The notes under the pieces are model-generated. The model was given only the letters and a program-made list of their open reading frames with translations. It did no database searches and was not told the DNA's origin. Shown here one piece after another: positions 13,679 through 25,879 of a stretch of 64,000 bases of DNA. Positions within the stretch are counted from its first letter, which is position 1; every line of letters begins with the position of its first letter. A program made the translations under genes and the position numbers. Source of the stretch: Isoperla grammatica (Eukaryota > Arthropoda > Insecta > Plecoptera > Perlodidae); contig OX246746.1 in assembly GCA_945910005.1 (NCBI GenBank), forward strand, positions 18,271,279 to 18,335,278. The letters run 5' to 3'.

Positions 13679-14377
13679 TTAGTATTTCTGTAGATCTTGA
13701 AAATATCTAGCACAGCATCATTCTAAAATTGTTACATTGATCGTCATTTTAAAGATATTTAGGAATGAGCTGAATGTATGTACTTTCTAAAGACAAAGTA
13801 TCCATACCATCAATTCAATATGTATCAAATCAATCATCAATATGTAATAAATCAAATCAGGTATTTTTATGTTATATAAAGGGTACGTACTATATAACAT
13901 TTAATTTGTATTGATTCAATTCTAAGTTTTACTGCATTCCACTGTATAACATCTACGAAACACCCCTAAAAAAAAAGTGTAAACAATTAGAGTAAATGCG
14001 AGTACGGACTACGAACAGCGAACAAACATAAGGAAAGCTAGCATTGGTTTGAGTTGGCCTTCAATACGATCATTCACTACATGGTAATTGCCGCAAGAAA
14101 AACTGGTCCGCAGCTACAGGGAAATAACACCACATTCTAAATCTCTTTCAGTTTCCTCTGCAGTTCGCATTTTGTCTTCATTTTAGTTATGTGCAAGACT
14201 CAAGAGTACAGTGCCCTCTGTTATACGCTAGTTCTACGAATTAAGACGAAAGACAATGTCTAAAGTGACGAAAATTGTCCGTAGATACACAATATTTTGG
14301 AAAGACATTATATTGCGCCATCTGCTTCACACTCCAGAGTTCGTTTCAGTTCACATAATATGGATAGTTTGTGAATC

Positions 14378-14588
14378 CAACCCAGCGGTAGATGCGATAC
14401 TCTAATTCGGGTGGTCGCCGTTTCGATTCCGGCCACCGGAAATCCTGTCTGTGAAGGTTTGTTCCGAGGTTTCCTCAGTCGTAAAGGCGAATGCTGGGAT
14501 TGAGTCGTACATACTACAGTCTACAACCGGCTGCATCTTGCGTACTGGGATGAGGGCCCTGAAGAGGGAACCATCAGGTAACGCTAGA
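14378..14588 (+). mobile_element. tRNA-derived SINE with B box
   Basis: The head contains GTGGTCGCCGTTTCGATTCC (B box GTTTCGATTCC), followed by CGGCCACCGGAAATCCTG. The tail contains TGAGGGCCCTGAAGAGGG. B-box-bearing heads with a similar CACCGRCAATCCT continuation occur at 25690 and 26320. Confidence 0.55.
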
Positions 14589-14752
14589 ATAGTCGTCGTA
14601 CAACAACTTCGGTAATGCTTCCGTCACGGGTGGGTGAGCGGCAGCCAACGGGCGGCCGTGGCTAATTCAGATACCTGCTCGGGTTGGCCGAGACCGTAAA
14701 ACGTCATTGATTGATGACGAAAGGATTACCGAAGTTGTTGTACGAGGACTAT
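14589..14752. mobile_element. foldback MITE, TCGTACAACAACTTCGG family, copy 1
   Basis: This 164 bp palindrome has ends ATAGTCGTCGTACAACAACT on the left and ATAGTCCTCGTACAACAACT on the right (reversed). It shares the interior CCAACCCGAGCAGGTAT block with the copy at 19979, but in the opposite orientation. Confidence 0.85.
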
Positions 14753-15584
14753 ATGCACACTATAACAGGTTTAGGGCTGAGTCGTGTAAACGACCGCGCG
14801 AAAATGTGTGTACAAATATTCATACACTTTTAGCCGTGTCTTATACGGTTATGTCTTATACAGGCGGAGTGCCTGACCAATCCAATCCCCCTCCTCTGCC
14901 ACGCCCACCTAAAACCAAAACTCTCAGATTTTCACACAGCTCTTCGACGAGCCGACGAGGCATAGCTTAGTGTGTGGAGTCAAAATGACTGTGGACACTT
15001 GGACACAAAGGTGGAGAATATAATCAACAATGAATATATAATAAATCACCCATGTTTTTTCGTTTGATATTTTTTTCGCCAACATTACAACTCATTTTTT
15101 GTTATCATTTTGTGAACAGAAGGGGTGTTACGTTTAAACGTGAAAAATTCGGAAAAATACACGTTTACAAAATTAAACGTTTCCTCCCAGCCCTAGTATT
15201 TCCACGAAAAATTATTTTTTATGTGGGTTAAATTTGTTTGTAAATTAGTTTTCTAAGCAATTTCTCGCATTTGTCAACCATTAAATAAGGAGTCGAATGA
15301 TCCAGCTGAACATGATATTGATATGAGTGAGAGTCTGCCGACCTTGAAGTCTGTCTGCACCAAGACACACGGGAAGCGATATAGCTTCATTAGTGGGGCT
15401 TCTCTCTCAAGTCAAGCAATGCAAACTTCTCACTTCTCACTCTAGATCACAAGTGACAGTTAATTAAACCAGTATAGTAGGTTATTACAAGCGTGAACAA
15501 AGGATAGTATACATTTGTTTCATTGTTACTCGATGGGATATCGATTTCAAAGATCAATAAATTTAGGTGACTTTTTAGCTCATG

Positions 15585-15895
15585 AATCGAAGTGGGTCCT
15601 TCCTCGTGGTGACCGGTGCCCGCAAAGAGGGCTCCATACATGTCGGCCCTTTTTGCGATCCAAACACCCACCAGTCCCCCACCCTGTCTGTCCCTTGCCC
15701 TCCCACTGCCACCCCCCCCCCCATTCGTCCTCCCACTTGGCCGTGCCATCCCTTGCTGGACTCCCGTATGACGACCCACGCGACGTACAATGGATCTGAT
15801 TCGGACGAAGCTTTTTTCATCATCATCTTCACTATCACCCGCTCATCGTCTCAATTAGCTATTGTTGCACAAATATGAGACGTTAAGCCCCATTA
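15585..15895 (+). mobile_element. SINE with CATCTTCA-type 3' block
   Basis: It begins near GTGGGTCCTTCCTCGTGGTG and contains GTCGGCCCTTTTTGCGATCC. It ends CATCATCATCTTCACTATCA, then CTCATCGTCTCAATTAGC and ATGAGACGTTAAGCCCCA with an (ATCA)n tail. The central GGATCTGATTCGGAC matches the elements at 36655 and 48230, and the 5' portion recurs at 27500-27670. Overlapping open frames on both strands here are spurious. Confidence 0.65.
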
Positions 15896-16661
15896 ATCAA
15901 TCAAGGATTGGTCTTAATCTCGCTACAAGCCTGGCAACTTCGTACACTTCGGGATTATTTACAGACAGGTCTCAGCCATAACGATGCTACCAAGGGATGT
16001 GGGTTCGAATCAAGCATGTTTGTATCTGTTCTCGTCTATTACTATTCACTATAGAATTATTGCATTGAAATGTGGATTTACAAAAGACTTGTCATGCAGT
16101 ACGCTATTCTCGCGGGTGACTGACAATAGCTTATCTCCTCCACCTTGGATCGCTACTTGAGTGCATCATTATGGAGGGGGAGGGGGAGAGAACAAGATTA
16201 AAACAGCAGGTTTTAACTATAATGAAGGCCAAAACTCATCTCAAAATGTGGTCAAAACAGTATCCACACATATATTGCGAGGACACGAGAAAAGAACAAC
16301 GGACTGATCTAGTATAGCTCCTAAATGATGTGGGGTTTCATCAAGATCAATTTTTTCAAAGTTCTTGTAATCGCAAAATTGATAGTATGAAGAGTGAAAT
16401 ATATTTTATTGCTATGTTTTGCTTTAAAAGCCGATTTATCTGGAAGAATGGAGAGTGAGGAGAACAATGAGTGAATATGAGAACACTGAAGAAGATGATG
16501 CGCCAAGATTGGCAGACTGGTGCTGATTCTGTATGTCCAAGTATTCAATGGCAACATCTCCTTATATCTGACAGTGTTGAAACAAGGTGTACAGATACAT
16601 ATACAAGGATGTACAGTTCTGTTAGGCCCGGTATCATGACGATCCGCTAATTAATATTAAG

Positions 16662-16846
16662 GCCCGGTTTTTCAATCGGTTATTAAAGGGGCCGTTAGCT
16701 GACGGTCCGTTAGCTAACGTCAGCTAACGACCCGGTTAATGACCCGTTAGCTGACGGTCCGTAATCTGTAACCCAATAAACACTACGCAGATAACGGACC
16801 GTCAGCTAACGGCCCCGTTAATGACCGATTGGAAAATCGGGTCTTA
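16662..16846. mobile_element. foldback MITE, 185 bp
   Basis: The left arm starts GGCCCGGTTTTTCAATCGGT and the right arm (reversed) starts GACCCGATTTTCCAATCGGT. The arms are about 50 bases and continue through GGGGCCGTTAGCTGACGGTC. The interior repeats GTTAGCTGACGG. The left flank is TTAA and the right flank TTAG, so the superfamily is uncertain. Confidence 0.8.
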
Positions 16847-17524
16847 GTGTAATAATACCGGTCCTAAATGTGTGAAATGTCGTCAAGTGGTACAATAAAT
16901 ATGAGAGGTCCTAAGCGCATAAGGCACGGACGTGAACGAGGCTGCAATCAACGATGCAAAGCGAGCACAGTATTCAACAGGTTAGGTAGTATACCGAACA
17001 CAGGCTTATAAGCGGGTGGGTGGGTACTGGGCAGGGTCGCGGTCGCAGCTAGCGCCCCCATGTCAAGCAACCGGACAAGCCGAGCATCGATTGGAACACA
17101 CTGCGGCTTTTATGAAGAATGCGGGACACGTGTTTAGAAACCGCCGCAATAACAGAGGTAAATCCCATACAATACAATTAATGATGACAAAACAATAGAA
17201 CCCTTCTGTAACTTTGTATAGTATACGAATCTAGCACAGTGGTGTTGATATAGATTACGTATATAGTGGTCAAGTGACGTATGGGACGTTTACCAACCTA
17301 AATTTTGCAGACTTTTAAACCTGTGACGTGTTAATGTTAGTTTAGTTAAGTTTTAGTTTATGCTTAGTTTAGTTTAATTAAAACGTTAGCGTAGTATTTA
17401 GTGTATAGAAGGCTCTTCGCGGCACAAGATTTCTTAGGATTTTAAGTGTTTTAGCACAATGTTTGCTAGCGTCGACGCCGTTTCTTGTCAAAACTTTTTT
17501 TTTTTTTTATGACAAGAATAGACA

Positions 17525-17525
<1 letters not shown>

Positions 17526-17603
<78 letters not shown>
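17526..17603. repeat. (TAA)n microsatellite
   Basis: About 25 near-perfect TAA repeats, next to a poly-T run at 17497. Confidence 0.95.
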
Positions 17604-17974
17604 GCAGTTGAATTTCTGGTATTGTAATGATATTATCAGCCCGTCTGTTGGCAGACGTTGTCAGGGCGATGCTGTAAGGCAGCACGAGTAGGTAGTCCCG
17701 CTGAAATAGACCACGTAGAACGACCGCCTCTTCTGAGAATGTTCAGGCACAGTTATGACGACGGCGTACATAGCTTGATACGTCAACACCACTTTATTAA
17801 CGATACAATTCATTTCGAGAAACCGTTTCCAGGTCACCTATTCTTGAAAGTTGTCACTTTGTGACATAACTCACGTTAAGTGATATCTAAGTATATAACA
17901 GATGGACGGTAGAGAACTCTGAGACATATCTATAAGTAACCGCACTTTACGAGGTTTGTGCGCCTGTTCTGCTA

Positions 17975-18415
17975 AGTAGTCCAATGGGGTCAAGAATCAA
18001 AACTTGGATGCAAAAAGATGCAAAATTATGAGCATGTACTTTTTAGGTGAAAACTTTGTGTGTGTGTGAGTGTGTATGTGTGGGGAGGGGGGGGGGGGCT
18101 ACATTAACTTGACCTGCCCCAAATTGAATTGCTTGTATATCTCCGAAAACAAAAGGGTGCACAAATGAATAGTTGGGTGCAAACAGTTACAAAATTGGTG
18201 CACATTATGCCCATTTTTTTTTTAGAGGAAAAAGTAGTTTTTTGGGCTACCATTAACCTGTCTCCCCCCCTCAAATTGAAATGCGTACAACTACGAAACC
18301 AATGGGGTACAAAAATCAATATTTGGGTCCAAAAAGGTGCATAATTGGTTCAAAAATTAGAGTACAGTTTTAGGGTGAATCTCACACTCCCCCCCCCCCC
18401 CCCCGCCAAAAGAAC
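17975..18415. repeat. three diverged tandem units of about 150 bp
   Basis: The units begin near 17975, 18120 and 18270. Each contains a version of CCAATGGGGTCAAGAATCAA, TTGGGTGCAAA and ATTAACCTG. Each has a G- or C-rich tract near its end (18081-18099, 18263-18269, 18389-18404). Confidence 0.6.
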
Positions 18416-19104
18416 TTCGGCACTTCTTCCATATTATATAGATACTATACAAATTTGCAATGCGCTGCTATCTCTGCCAGGTCCAAGCAGGATAAGCGAA
18501 CATATCTTTCGTTAGGAGGAGATATCACATTTTTAACGACTTTTAGGAATAGGGGCCTTCAGGTTAGAGAATCACTACTGCGAATTTGATATGCTAACTA
18601 ATGAAACGGTTTTCGTTGACAGTGACTGGAAACATTTGTCGACGTAACGCGAAACGGTAACGAAACATACCGAACCGAAATGGCGTTCTAGCTAGAATCT
18701 GAACTGATCGGAGAAGCTTCAGTCCTCGGTTTGAGTTCGAGAACAAGCAAGTCGCGGGGTGGGGGCGTTGCAGACTCCCTCAAGTCGCAAGGCGTCGCGA
18801 CGCAAGACGTTAACCTTCGTATGGCGCGTTCAATACCCCGCGACACAGCCACTCACAGTCTCACCCAGCACAACACGTACACGTATCACTACAGACCACG
18901 TAATTGTATTAGTGTATGCAGAGTGAAAAGTGCGCATCGCCTGTGTCGGCTAGCTACGGCCACTAGGGACGTTGCCCCCCCCCCCCCCATTAACAACCGT
19001 TATACTGACGAGTTTTTATTTTATTAAATAAACACAAATTACAAAAAAGACGAACTTCCAAAATCTGAATCATGTAATGCATGCTTTATTACTTTACTTT
19101 ACTT

Positions 19105-19302
19105 TATTGTATAAATACTATAATAATATTGTGAACGTACCACATAACGAAGAACTTGGGGCAAAACCCGCCGGAGACGAAATTTTTGTGTCCAAAATTC
19201 TCTTAAATGCCTCAGAAATGCCTTTAAGAATGGTAAATTTTATACCGATAAAAATAAATTGTACAGATTTCTGCGTGTCAGCCAGAAAGTCTTCGCGTGC
19301 CA
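19105..19302. mobile_element. hAT element fragment (same family as 19842-20751)
   Basis: It shares CTATAATAATATTGTGAACG, CCACATAACGAAGAACTTGG and CTGCGTG...CATAGG with the element at 19842-20751. It is cut off just before the terminal CCATCCCTG by the SINE tail. The short open frames on both strands are remnants at most. Confidence 0.65.
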
Positions 19303-19723
19303 TAGGTTTATTTATTTATTTTATTGTAATTAAGGCCAGTGTAAGGCACAATGCCCCTCTTTAGCCTGATGAGTGATGATTGATGAATGATAATGAGGAA
19401 GGGAGGAGGGGAAGCCTGGTACCGGCACGTAGCCTACTCCTGTCGAAAAGTACCAAGGGGACCATCGGCTTTACGTCCCATCCGAAAGGACGGTGTAACT
19501 TTGACCAGTCATATAGGTTCCTCCACTAACTAACCTGGACTGCCGAGCAGTTGATGAGAAGAACGAAGCTGTTACACAAGCTTTCGAAACCTCCAATCTG
19601 CTCTAACCAACGGTAACTAGTGTTTCAGAGGCGAGTGGTCACCCATCCGCCTCCTGACCTAGCCCGAGGTTGCTTAACTTCGGTATGGGAACCGGCTAGG
19701 CGACCGCGGCTATACCGTTGGCC
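19303..19723 (-). mobile_element. 5S-rRNA-derived SINE (SINE3-like)
   Basis: Read on the minus strand from 19723, the first 120 bases follow 5S rRNA. They carry box-A-like ACCGAAGTTAAGCAACCTCG and box-C-like GGATGGGTGACCACTCGCCT at the right spacing. The body contains GGATGGGACGTAAAGCCGAT and ends in an AATAAATAAATAAA tail. 5S-derived SINEs use the internal 5S promoter for RNA polymerase III. A 5'-truncated copy lies at 23470. Confidence 0.85.
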
Positions 19724-19841
19724 CATGCTTTATTGTTTTGGTTCACTCTTACAGCAAATAAAGTGCAGATATTATACGTTTATCAAATAGCGTGTTACAA
19801 GGCGTGTTATATGATGTGTTACACGCCCATACACTTTATAC

Positions 19842-20751
19842 CAGGGATGGAGAACCTTTTTGAGCTTGAGTGCCATTATTTACAAAATATTGGTTTTACT
19901 CTGTCTCCAGACGTGCCAAATTCTCAAAAGACCCAGTCAAGTTTTATAAAAAAATTAACTTAGTTTTATTATAAAGTAGTCGTACAACAACTTCGGTAAT
20001 GCTTTCGTCATCGATCAATGACGTGTTTACGGTCTCGGCCAACCCGAGCAGGTATTTGAATTAGCCACTTCCGCTGGTTGGCTGCCGCTCACCCACCCGT
20101 GACGGAAGCATTACCGAAGTTGTCGTACGAATGCTCAGCGGGGAATAACACATTGCAATCAATTGTTTATCAGTTTGTTGGGGGGGGGGGGGGGGTCTTA
20201 CTATAATAATATTGTGAACGTTCCACATAACGAAGAACTTGGGGCAAAACCCGCAGGAGATGAATTTTTTGTGTCAAAAATTTTCTAAATGCCTGCGTTC
20301 AGCAGTAGGAGTTTTATAGATAATAATAGGATTATTACTACTAATTACTACTATTACTACTAATAATAGGACTATTATAAATATTTACCTACTTGTAGAA
20401 GAATGTCATATCTATGCATGGTATTAAGTACATTTGTCACCAACTTATTAAAACAAATTTACTCATTTTTAAACGATTCTCCGTATTATTTCGCCGAACA
20501 TTTTCGACGAAAGTAATTTATTTGCATAATTCGAACATGAGTATATTATTTTTGAGCAGGCTTGTCACAAATGTACTTAATACCATGCGTAGATATGACA
20601 TCCCTATGCAAGAAGGTAAATTTTCATAATTATCCTATTATTTGTTTAAGAGAAATTAGTTGACTAAAAACATCAAAACTACTTCCGAACGCTCTTACCG
20701 ATAAAAAATAAATTGCACACATTTCTGCGTGCCATAGGTTTGCCATCCCTG
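19842..20751. mobile_element. hAT-type element with nested foldback
   Basis: The ends are CAGGGATGGAGAACCTTT and (reversed) CAGGGATGGCAAACCTATGG. The flanks CTTTATAC and CACTATAC agree at 6 of 8 positions, consistent with an old 8-bp target duplication. A foldback MITE (19979-20130) and a G16 tract sit inside. No transposase frame survives. Confidence 0.7.
19979..20130. mobile_element. foldback MITE, TCGTACAACAACTTCGG family, copy 2
   Basis: This 152 bp palindrome lies inside the hAT element. The terminal repeats are GTCGTACAACAACTTCGG and (reversed) TCGTACGACAACTTCGG. Its asymmetric interior is inverted relative to the copy at 14589. Confidence 0.85.
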
Positions 20752-22009
20752 CACTATACCTATACCTCGCTGGGCTACATGGCCAGAGCACTACATGTTC
20801 AGTAGCTACGGCTTTGCAAATAGGGAAGTGATCAGATTTAATTAATTCCATTCACGTTTGAGCAATTCAATGCAACCAAATGAGTGCATTTCCATGGCGG
20901 GTTTCACAAGGAAACGAAGAAACCCCAGCAAAATGCGAATCGTCCCTATTGTTTCATTCAAGGTCAACCATTGATGAGATGATATTGCTGCATGGGAGTG
21001 TTTCGCAATGGAAATCAGACGTATTCACCAGTAAAGGAGGTCAAATCTCGATGCAATTGTGAGTGGTGCAATCCAGTACAGAAAGGGGCGAATTGCCAAT
21101 TGAGCAGTGAGGTGGGGGAGCATAAATAAATATATGCTTGTTCCACACAAAGGGGTTTGGAGAAAACCGGTGCGCCAGTCAAAATATTACCCTAACAGTC
21201 GATATCTACAAACTTGTGTACACAACATACGGGCAGGTGGGATAAACTACATTGTAAATTTATTTATACTGTCACCACCACTGACGCCATGTACGAAAAA
21301 ATTATTTGTGACGTAAAGGATATCAGACAATAAGTAAGTATCGACAAGTATGGGTCACCCACTCTAAAATCCGTATCAAACGCAGGGGCATGTGCCCGGT
21401 TCATGCACGCTGTTTCAACAATGATCAACAGAGTCCTGACGTTCTTCTACATTCGAAAAGGCAGTATTCCGCTAAGTGGGGTGTACAAGCCTCGTTAGTC
21501 ACGCCCACCTACTGTGTTAGCAAGTACCAACCCAAGGTCGTAGATTATCCCTAATGTACCTGTTCAAGTAAATGGTAGGAACTGTGGGTTCGCTATTGGA
21601 CTCGGCATAACCCAAGGACGATTGGAGAAATGACGTTGTCAGGGCTTCCATTCAACTTTGTCAACAACCAAAAAGTGGAAAAAGTGAGTTAGTTTGCTGG
21701 AAAAAATTAGTAAGTGTACAATGAACACGCGTTTTTGTTTGCTTCTTTGCAAAGAAAGAAGAAATAGGGGAATATTCTCTTTTTTTCAAGTGTGGTTGAA
21801 ATTGTGGCGACACCATGGCTTCCATGCCGTGACGGCAAAGAGATGACACCCCATCTAAAATCCCTTGTGCTACTATACTATGTACTACCTACCATGAATG
21901 TAGTTTTTCAGTGATTCCTTCAATTTGCAACAAAAAAAAAACGTGCAACATACCGAAAATTTGATATTTGAATAATTGACTCCCGAACGTCGTACTAGGC
22001 CTATGGAGG

Positions 22010-22590
22010 TTGTGCTATGGACAAACTTGCCCCAAAAGATGGAAAATTGAGGAAACAGTAAAAATCAACTAACAAGTGAGAAAAGTGACAACTCCCTAAA
22101 AAGGTGCGTATAAGTGAGATAAGTGAGATAGAATGGAAGCCCTGCGTTGGGTTGTGTGGTGCTATGGACAAACTTGCCCCAAAAGATGGAGAATTGAGGA
22201 AACAGTAGAAATAAACTAACAATTGAGAAATGCGACAACTCCCTTAAAAGGTGTGTATAAGTGAGATAGAATGGAAGCCCTGCGTTGGGTTGTGTGGTGC
22301 TATGGACAAACTTCCCCCAAAAGATGGAAAATTGAGGAAACAGTAAAAATCAACTAACAAGTGAGAAAAGTGACAACTCCCTAAAAAGGTGCGTATAAGT
22401 GAGATAAGTGAGATAGAATGGAAGCCCTGCGTTGGGTTGTGTGGTGCTATGGACAAACTTGCCCCAAAAGATGGAGAATTGAGGAAACAGTAGAAATCAA
22501 AAAACAAGTGAGAAAAGTGACAACTCCCTAAAAAAGTGCGTATAAGTGAGACAAGTGAGAGAATGGAAGCCCTGCGTTGTGTGTTGCACA
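22010..22590. repeat. minisatellite, four units of 138-147 bp
   Basis: GCTATGGACAAACTT occurs at 22014, 22161, 22299 and 22446. Each unit also has GATGGARAATTGAGGAAACA, GACAACTCCC and ATGGAAGCCCTGCGTTG. The minus-strand open frames here merely repeat with the array. Confidence 0.93.
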
Positions 22591-23469
22591 AAACACCATG
22601 CGAGGGTGTACACGTCGATTTCAATTTACCATGTCTAACAAGTTACAACCACCGGATATGAGAGAGCACTAATGCCAATCTGAGGCCTGATTGGACGGCT
22701 CGATTATTGATCTACCAATCAACCTCGCAAGTCGCGTCACGTACGCGAGCACACGTTTATCTCGCTTCCTCGTCACTCACACAGTCATACTGCAAGCACA
22801 TTACTCAGTCACGCCCGCTGGCTTAGGGTGTTTTACACAATACCAATACAAGAGTATACTATAATATATACTATACTAGCCGCAAAATAAGTAGTCGCAT
22901 AACAACCTCAGATGCTTATGATTGATATTTGGGTTTAAAGTCATATTTTTGCAACTTGATGAGTGGGTGATATAATGAAGATGAAATTGGGGGCTCTTTG
23001 GAGGAAAGGGGCAAGTAGGAGGGCGGGAGGAAAAGAGAAGGGGAAAGGTGAGGAAAGGGGATTGGGGTGTGGACTGCACTTCGTCTGACTTCTCCTCGAC
23101 CAGTCCGGCCGGCTAGGGTGGCCCTACCAGAAGTACAGATAACTTTATCTGTGCCAGAAGCATACGCTTCCGCCGGCATAGCTCTCGGGATCAACAAAGC
23201 ACGCAAACCTGCCCACCACGATAAGGTACCAGTCCCTGGGCAAGCTCAGATGCTTATCTACCGACTCTTTCACGCGTGCGCTTTTCCAACGAAAATCGAC
23301 AGATTTTTGGCGTTCACTTCCACATTCGTAAATTTAGTGTGAACAAGCCTTATTGGTCACGCCCAGTGTTCCAGGTAACCATCCGAAATTATCCCTAATC
23401 GACTTGTTTCAAGTAGATGGTAGGAACTAGAGAAGTAGATAATTGAGTTCGTACCACTGGACTAAGTTA

Positions 23470-23680
23470 TTTTTATTTAATTATTTTATTGTAATTATTA
23501 AGGCCAGTGTAGGGCACAATGCCCTCTTTAGGCTGATGAGGGATGATTGATGAATAATGATGAGGAAGGGAGGAGGGGAACCCTGGTACCGGCATGTAGC
23601 CTACTCCTGTCGAAAAGTACCAAGGGGACCATCGGCTTTACGTCCCATCCGAAAGGACGGTGTAACTTTGACCAGTATAG
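23470..23680 (-). mobile_element. 5S-SINE, 3' part only
   Basis: It matches 19310-19510 almost base for base (GGCCAGTGTAGGGCACAATG, GTACCAAGGGGACCATCGGC, CCGAAAGGACGGTGTAACTT) and lacks the 5S head. This is 5' truncation as expected from retroposition. Confidence 0.85.
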
Positions 23681-24725
23681 TTAGTGTTAATATTCTCTAC
23701 TATAAGGTATTCACACGACAAATTATTATTATTAAATTAATCTATTCTAGCTTCAATAATACACTATCTGAAGACATACATAGAGACAACAACAAAACTT
23801 CGTTGCGCGCCGACATCACTCAAATGACAAATCTTGATGTATCCTTTTTTGCGGCTGCAGCATACATGCAAGTTTCACACCGACTACCAACGCACAGCGC
23901 TGCAGTAAAAAAAAAAAAAAAAAACGTCAGGAATTAATTGTAGCCATACACACTCGTGTTCAGTACACATGACGGCAATCAAGTCTATATACTTCTTATG
24001 TTTCCGGCTGTGCCCACGTTACTGTCAGGCAGGGTAAGCGCATAATACAGCGTTGCTGTTGCTGTTTTACTCCCCACCCACACAATATTTGTCGGTACAT
24101 CGGGATTGCAATCGCAATGCAGAAATCGTGAAAAAGTTGAAGAAAAAAGTTAGTGAAGTTCTTAGGACGCTGCTCACAATAAAATCGTAATGTCGTAATG
24201 ATTTAGCATGAGAAAATGTACGATTGCGATACCGATAATTGCAGTGGTTGGAGCTTTACGCCCTGATCTAGATCAAATATAACAATCAATTCGCTATATA
24301 CAAACTATAAACAAAAATATATTCGACAAGGTTGGGGTATCAAATAGGTGTGTGTGTGGGGGGGGGGGGGGGGAGGGTTACTCATGTCTTGAGACGACAA
24401 AGGTTATTCATTTAGCTGTGCAGCGCCACAGTCCTCTTACTAACTGTCTTTCTTTGGCTTGACGTGTTCATTATTACAAGTAGTTCAAGTAATGTAGAGA
24501 TGCAGAGTCTGTATACTTGAAACTCGACTTGATCGTCGAGCTATTGTTATGCAAGAAAACAACTCCATAGCAACTAAGTGTTGATTAAAATCAAGTGGAT
24601 ATTGCGCATCCGACCCTTCCAACAGCATTGGTCAATTCAGATTAAATCTAAAAGCTCACACGTCTAGATTCATAATAGATACACACATTTTTCGTATGAT
24701 ATGGGTGTTGTGGATTATTGATATC

Positions 24726-24812
24726 TGTGGCCGGATTCACAAGAGGTCCTTTTTGGCCAATTGTCTCTAAGAAGACCGACCTAGCTTTGGACCTCTTGTA
24801 AATCCAGACCAT
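24726..24812. mobile_element. short inverted-repeat element
   Basis: GGCCGGATTCACAAGAGGTC faces GACCTCTTGTAAATCCAGAC, giving an 87-base hairpin. Confidence 0.55.
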
Positions 24813-24859
24813 GATTATTTGCGGGATCTATGTGTGACTTAATTATGGCTGGGGAAAAC

Positions 24860-24945
24860 TTGGTTGGTAGCGGGAATCGAACCCCGAACCCACACTTCAT
24901 TGAATTAGTCTCATGCGCTACTAGTGAACCGCCCACATGGGTTCT
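24860..24945 (-). mobile_element. tRNA-like SINE head
   Basis: A perfect B box GGTTCGATTCC on the minus strand is preceded by GTAGCGCATGAGACTAATTC. The acceptor stem does not close, so it is not called a tRNA gene. Confidence 0.5.
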
Positions 24946-25146
24946 AGATTGATAACTTATGAGAAGTATTCATATTCTTCGATTACCGCGCAATAGTGGG
25001 ATGTACGAATCGACAGTTTTATAACTTGTGTGCTGAGGGGGGGGGGGGGGGGGCGACGGTCTTAAAAAATTGGTGATAACTTAAAGGTAATTTTGATGCA
25101 CATAAAGAAGACCTTCAATAATAATTTAGTGGTTAGCTACGCCACA

Positions 25147-25335
25147 TGTTATGAATTTTCTGAAGTTGGTCATTACTCACTATAGCATTAAAATATTTCT
25201 CGTCAAGCCAAACGTTATGAGTTTTCTGAAGTTGGTCATTGCTCACTAGCATTAAAATATTTCTCGTCAAGCCAAACGTTACGAATTTTCTGAAGTTGGT
25301 CATTACTCACTAACATTACAATATTTCCCTTCAAG
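25147..25335. repeat. three tandem units of about 65-70 bp
   Basis: TTTTCTGAAGTTGGTCATT followed by CTCACTA...ACATTAAAATATTTC occurs three times in a row, with CGTCAAGCCAAACGTTA between them. Confidence 0.85.
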
Positions 25336-25654
25336 TCGTAAACGTGAAGCAAAAACGTCACAGTGTTCACGGAGATTCAACAAAGACAGACTCAAGTCAC
25401 AAAGCAAAACAAAATCTCTGCTTGCTCGAACTAGGGAAATCATTTATTACTTCATTTATGAAACTTCTCCTAGAGTTTCTTTTATACGCCTATAAAAATG
25501 TAGTATAATGTTCGTGTAGGGCCAGGCCATGCAGGACGCCAGTAGCGCGCGTGCAGTGGAGGGGGGAGAGGTCATGAGACGTCTGGGTCGCCGGATCAGA
25601 CGCGTCGTGACGCCACTAACCTACCCGAACACAAGGTCGTTGCAGCCATGCGTA

Positions 25655-25745
25655 GTGAGTGGCTGGCTAGGCTTGCACACGCACATTGGCCGGGATAAGC
25701 CGCGCCTCGATTCCCGCCACCGGCAATCCTACACTCTCGACGTAC
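25655..25745 (+). mobile_element. tRNA-like SINE head before a C23 tract
   Basis: GCCTCGATTCCCGCCACCGG (B-box-like) and CAATCCTACACTC parallel the head at 26283. An uninterrupted run of 23 C follows (25745-25767). Confidence 0.45.
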
Positions 25746-25767
25746 CCCCCCCCCCCCCCCCCCCCCC
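25745..25767. repeat. C23 homopolymer
   Basis: It is the longest of many pure C or G runs in the window, together with the G23 tract at 31823-31845. Others include 13269-13282 (C14), 18389-18404 (C16), 20180-20195 (G16), 24358-24373 (G16) and 25037-25053 (G17). Confidence 0.95.
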
Positions 25768-25879
25768 TGTGGACCACCCAATTTCGCACGGTTAAAATTG
25801 TTTTAAAATTAACCAAAATAATGCCTCATCCCCTAGAAAATGCAATGCTCTTTCTTATATGTTTCATTCTTTGTCTTTG

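Noticed and set aside
15447..15878. Several overlapping open frames of 87-110 codons on both strands
   Set aside because: They fall in a SINE with C-rich tracts. All frames stay open by composition and none shows a domain.
19600..19723. Candidate genuine 5S rRNA gene
   Set aside because: The promoter boxes match but the ends do not pair and it runs directly into a SINE body and tail.
22244..22624. 126-codon minus-strand frame with internal repeats
   Set aside because: The repeats come from the minisatellite. There is no splice or start context.
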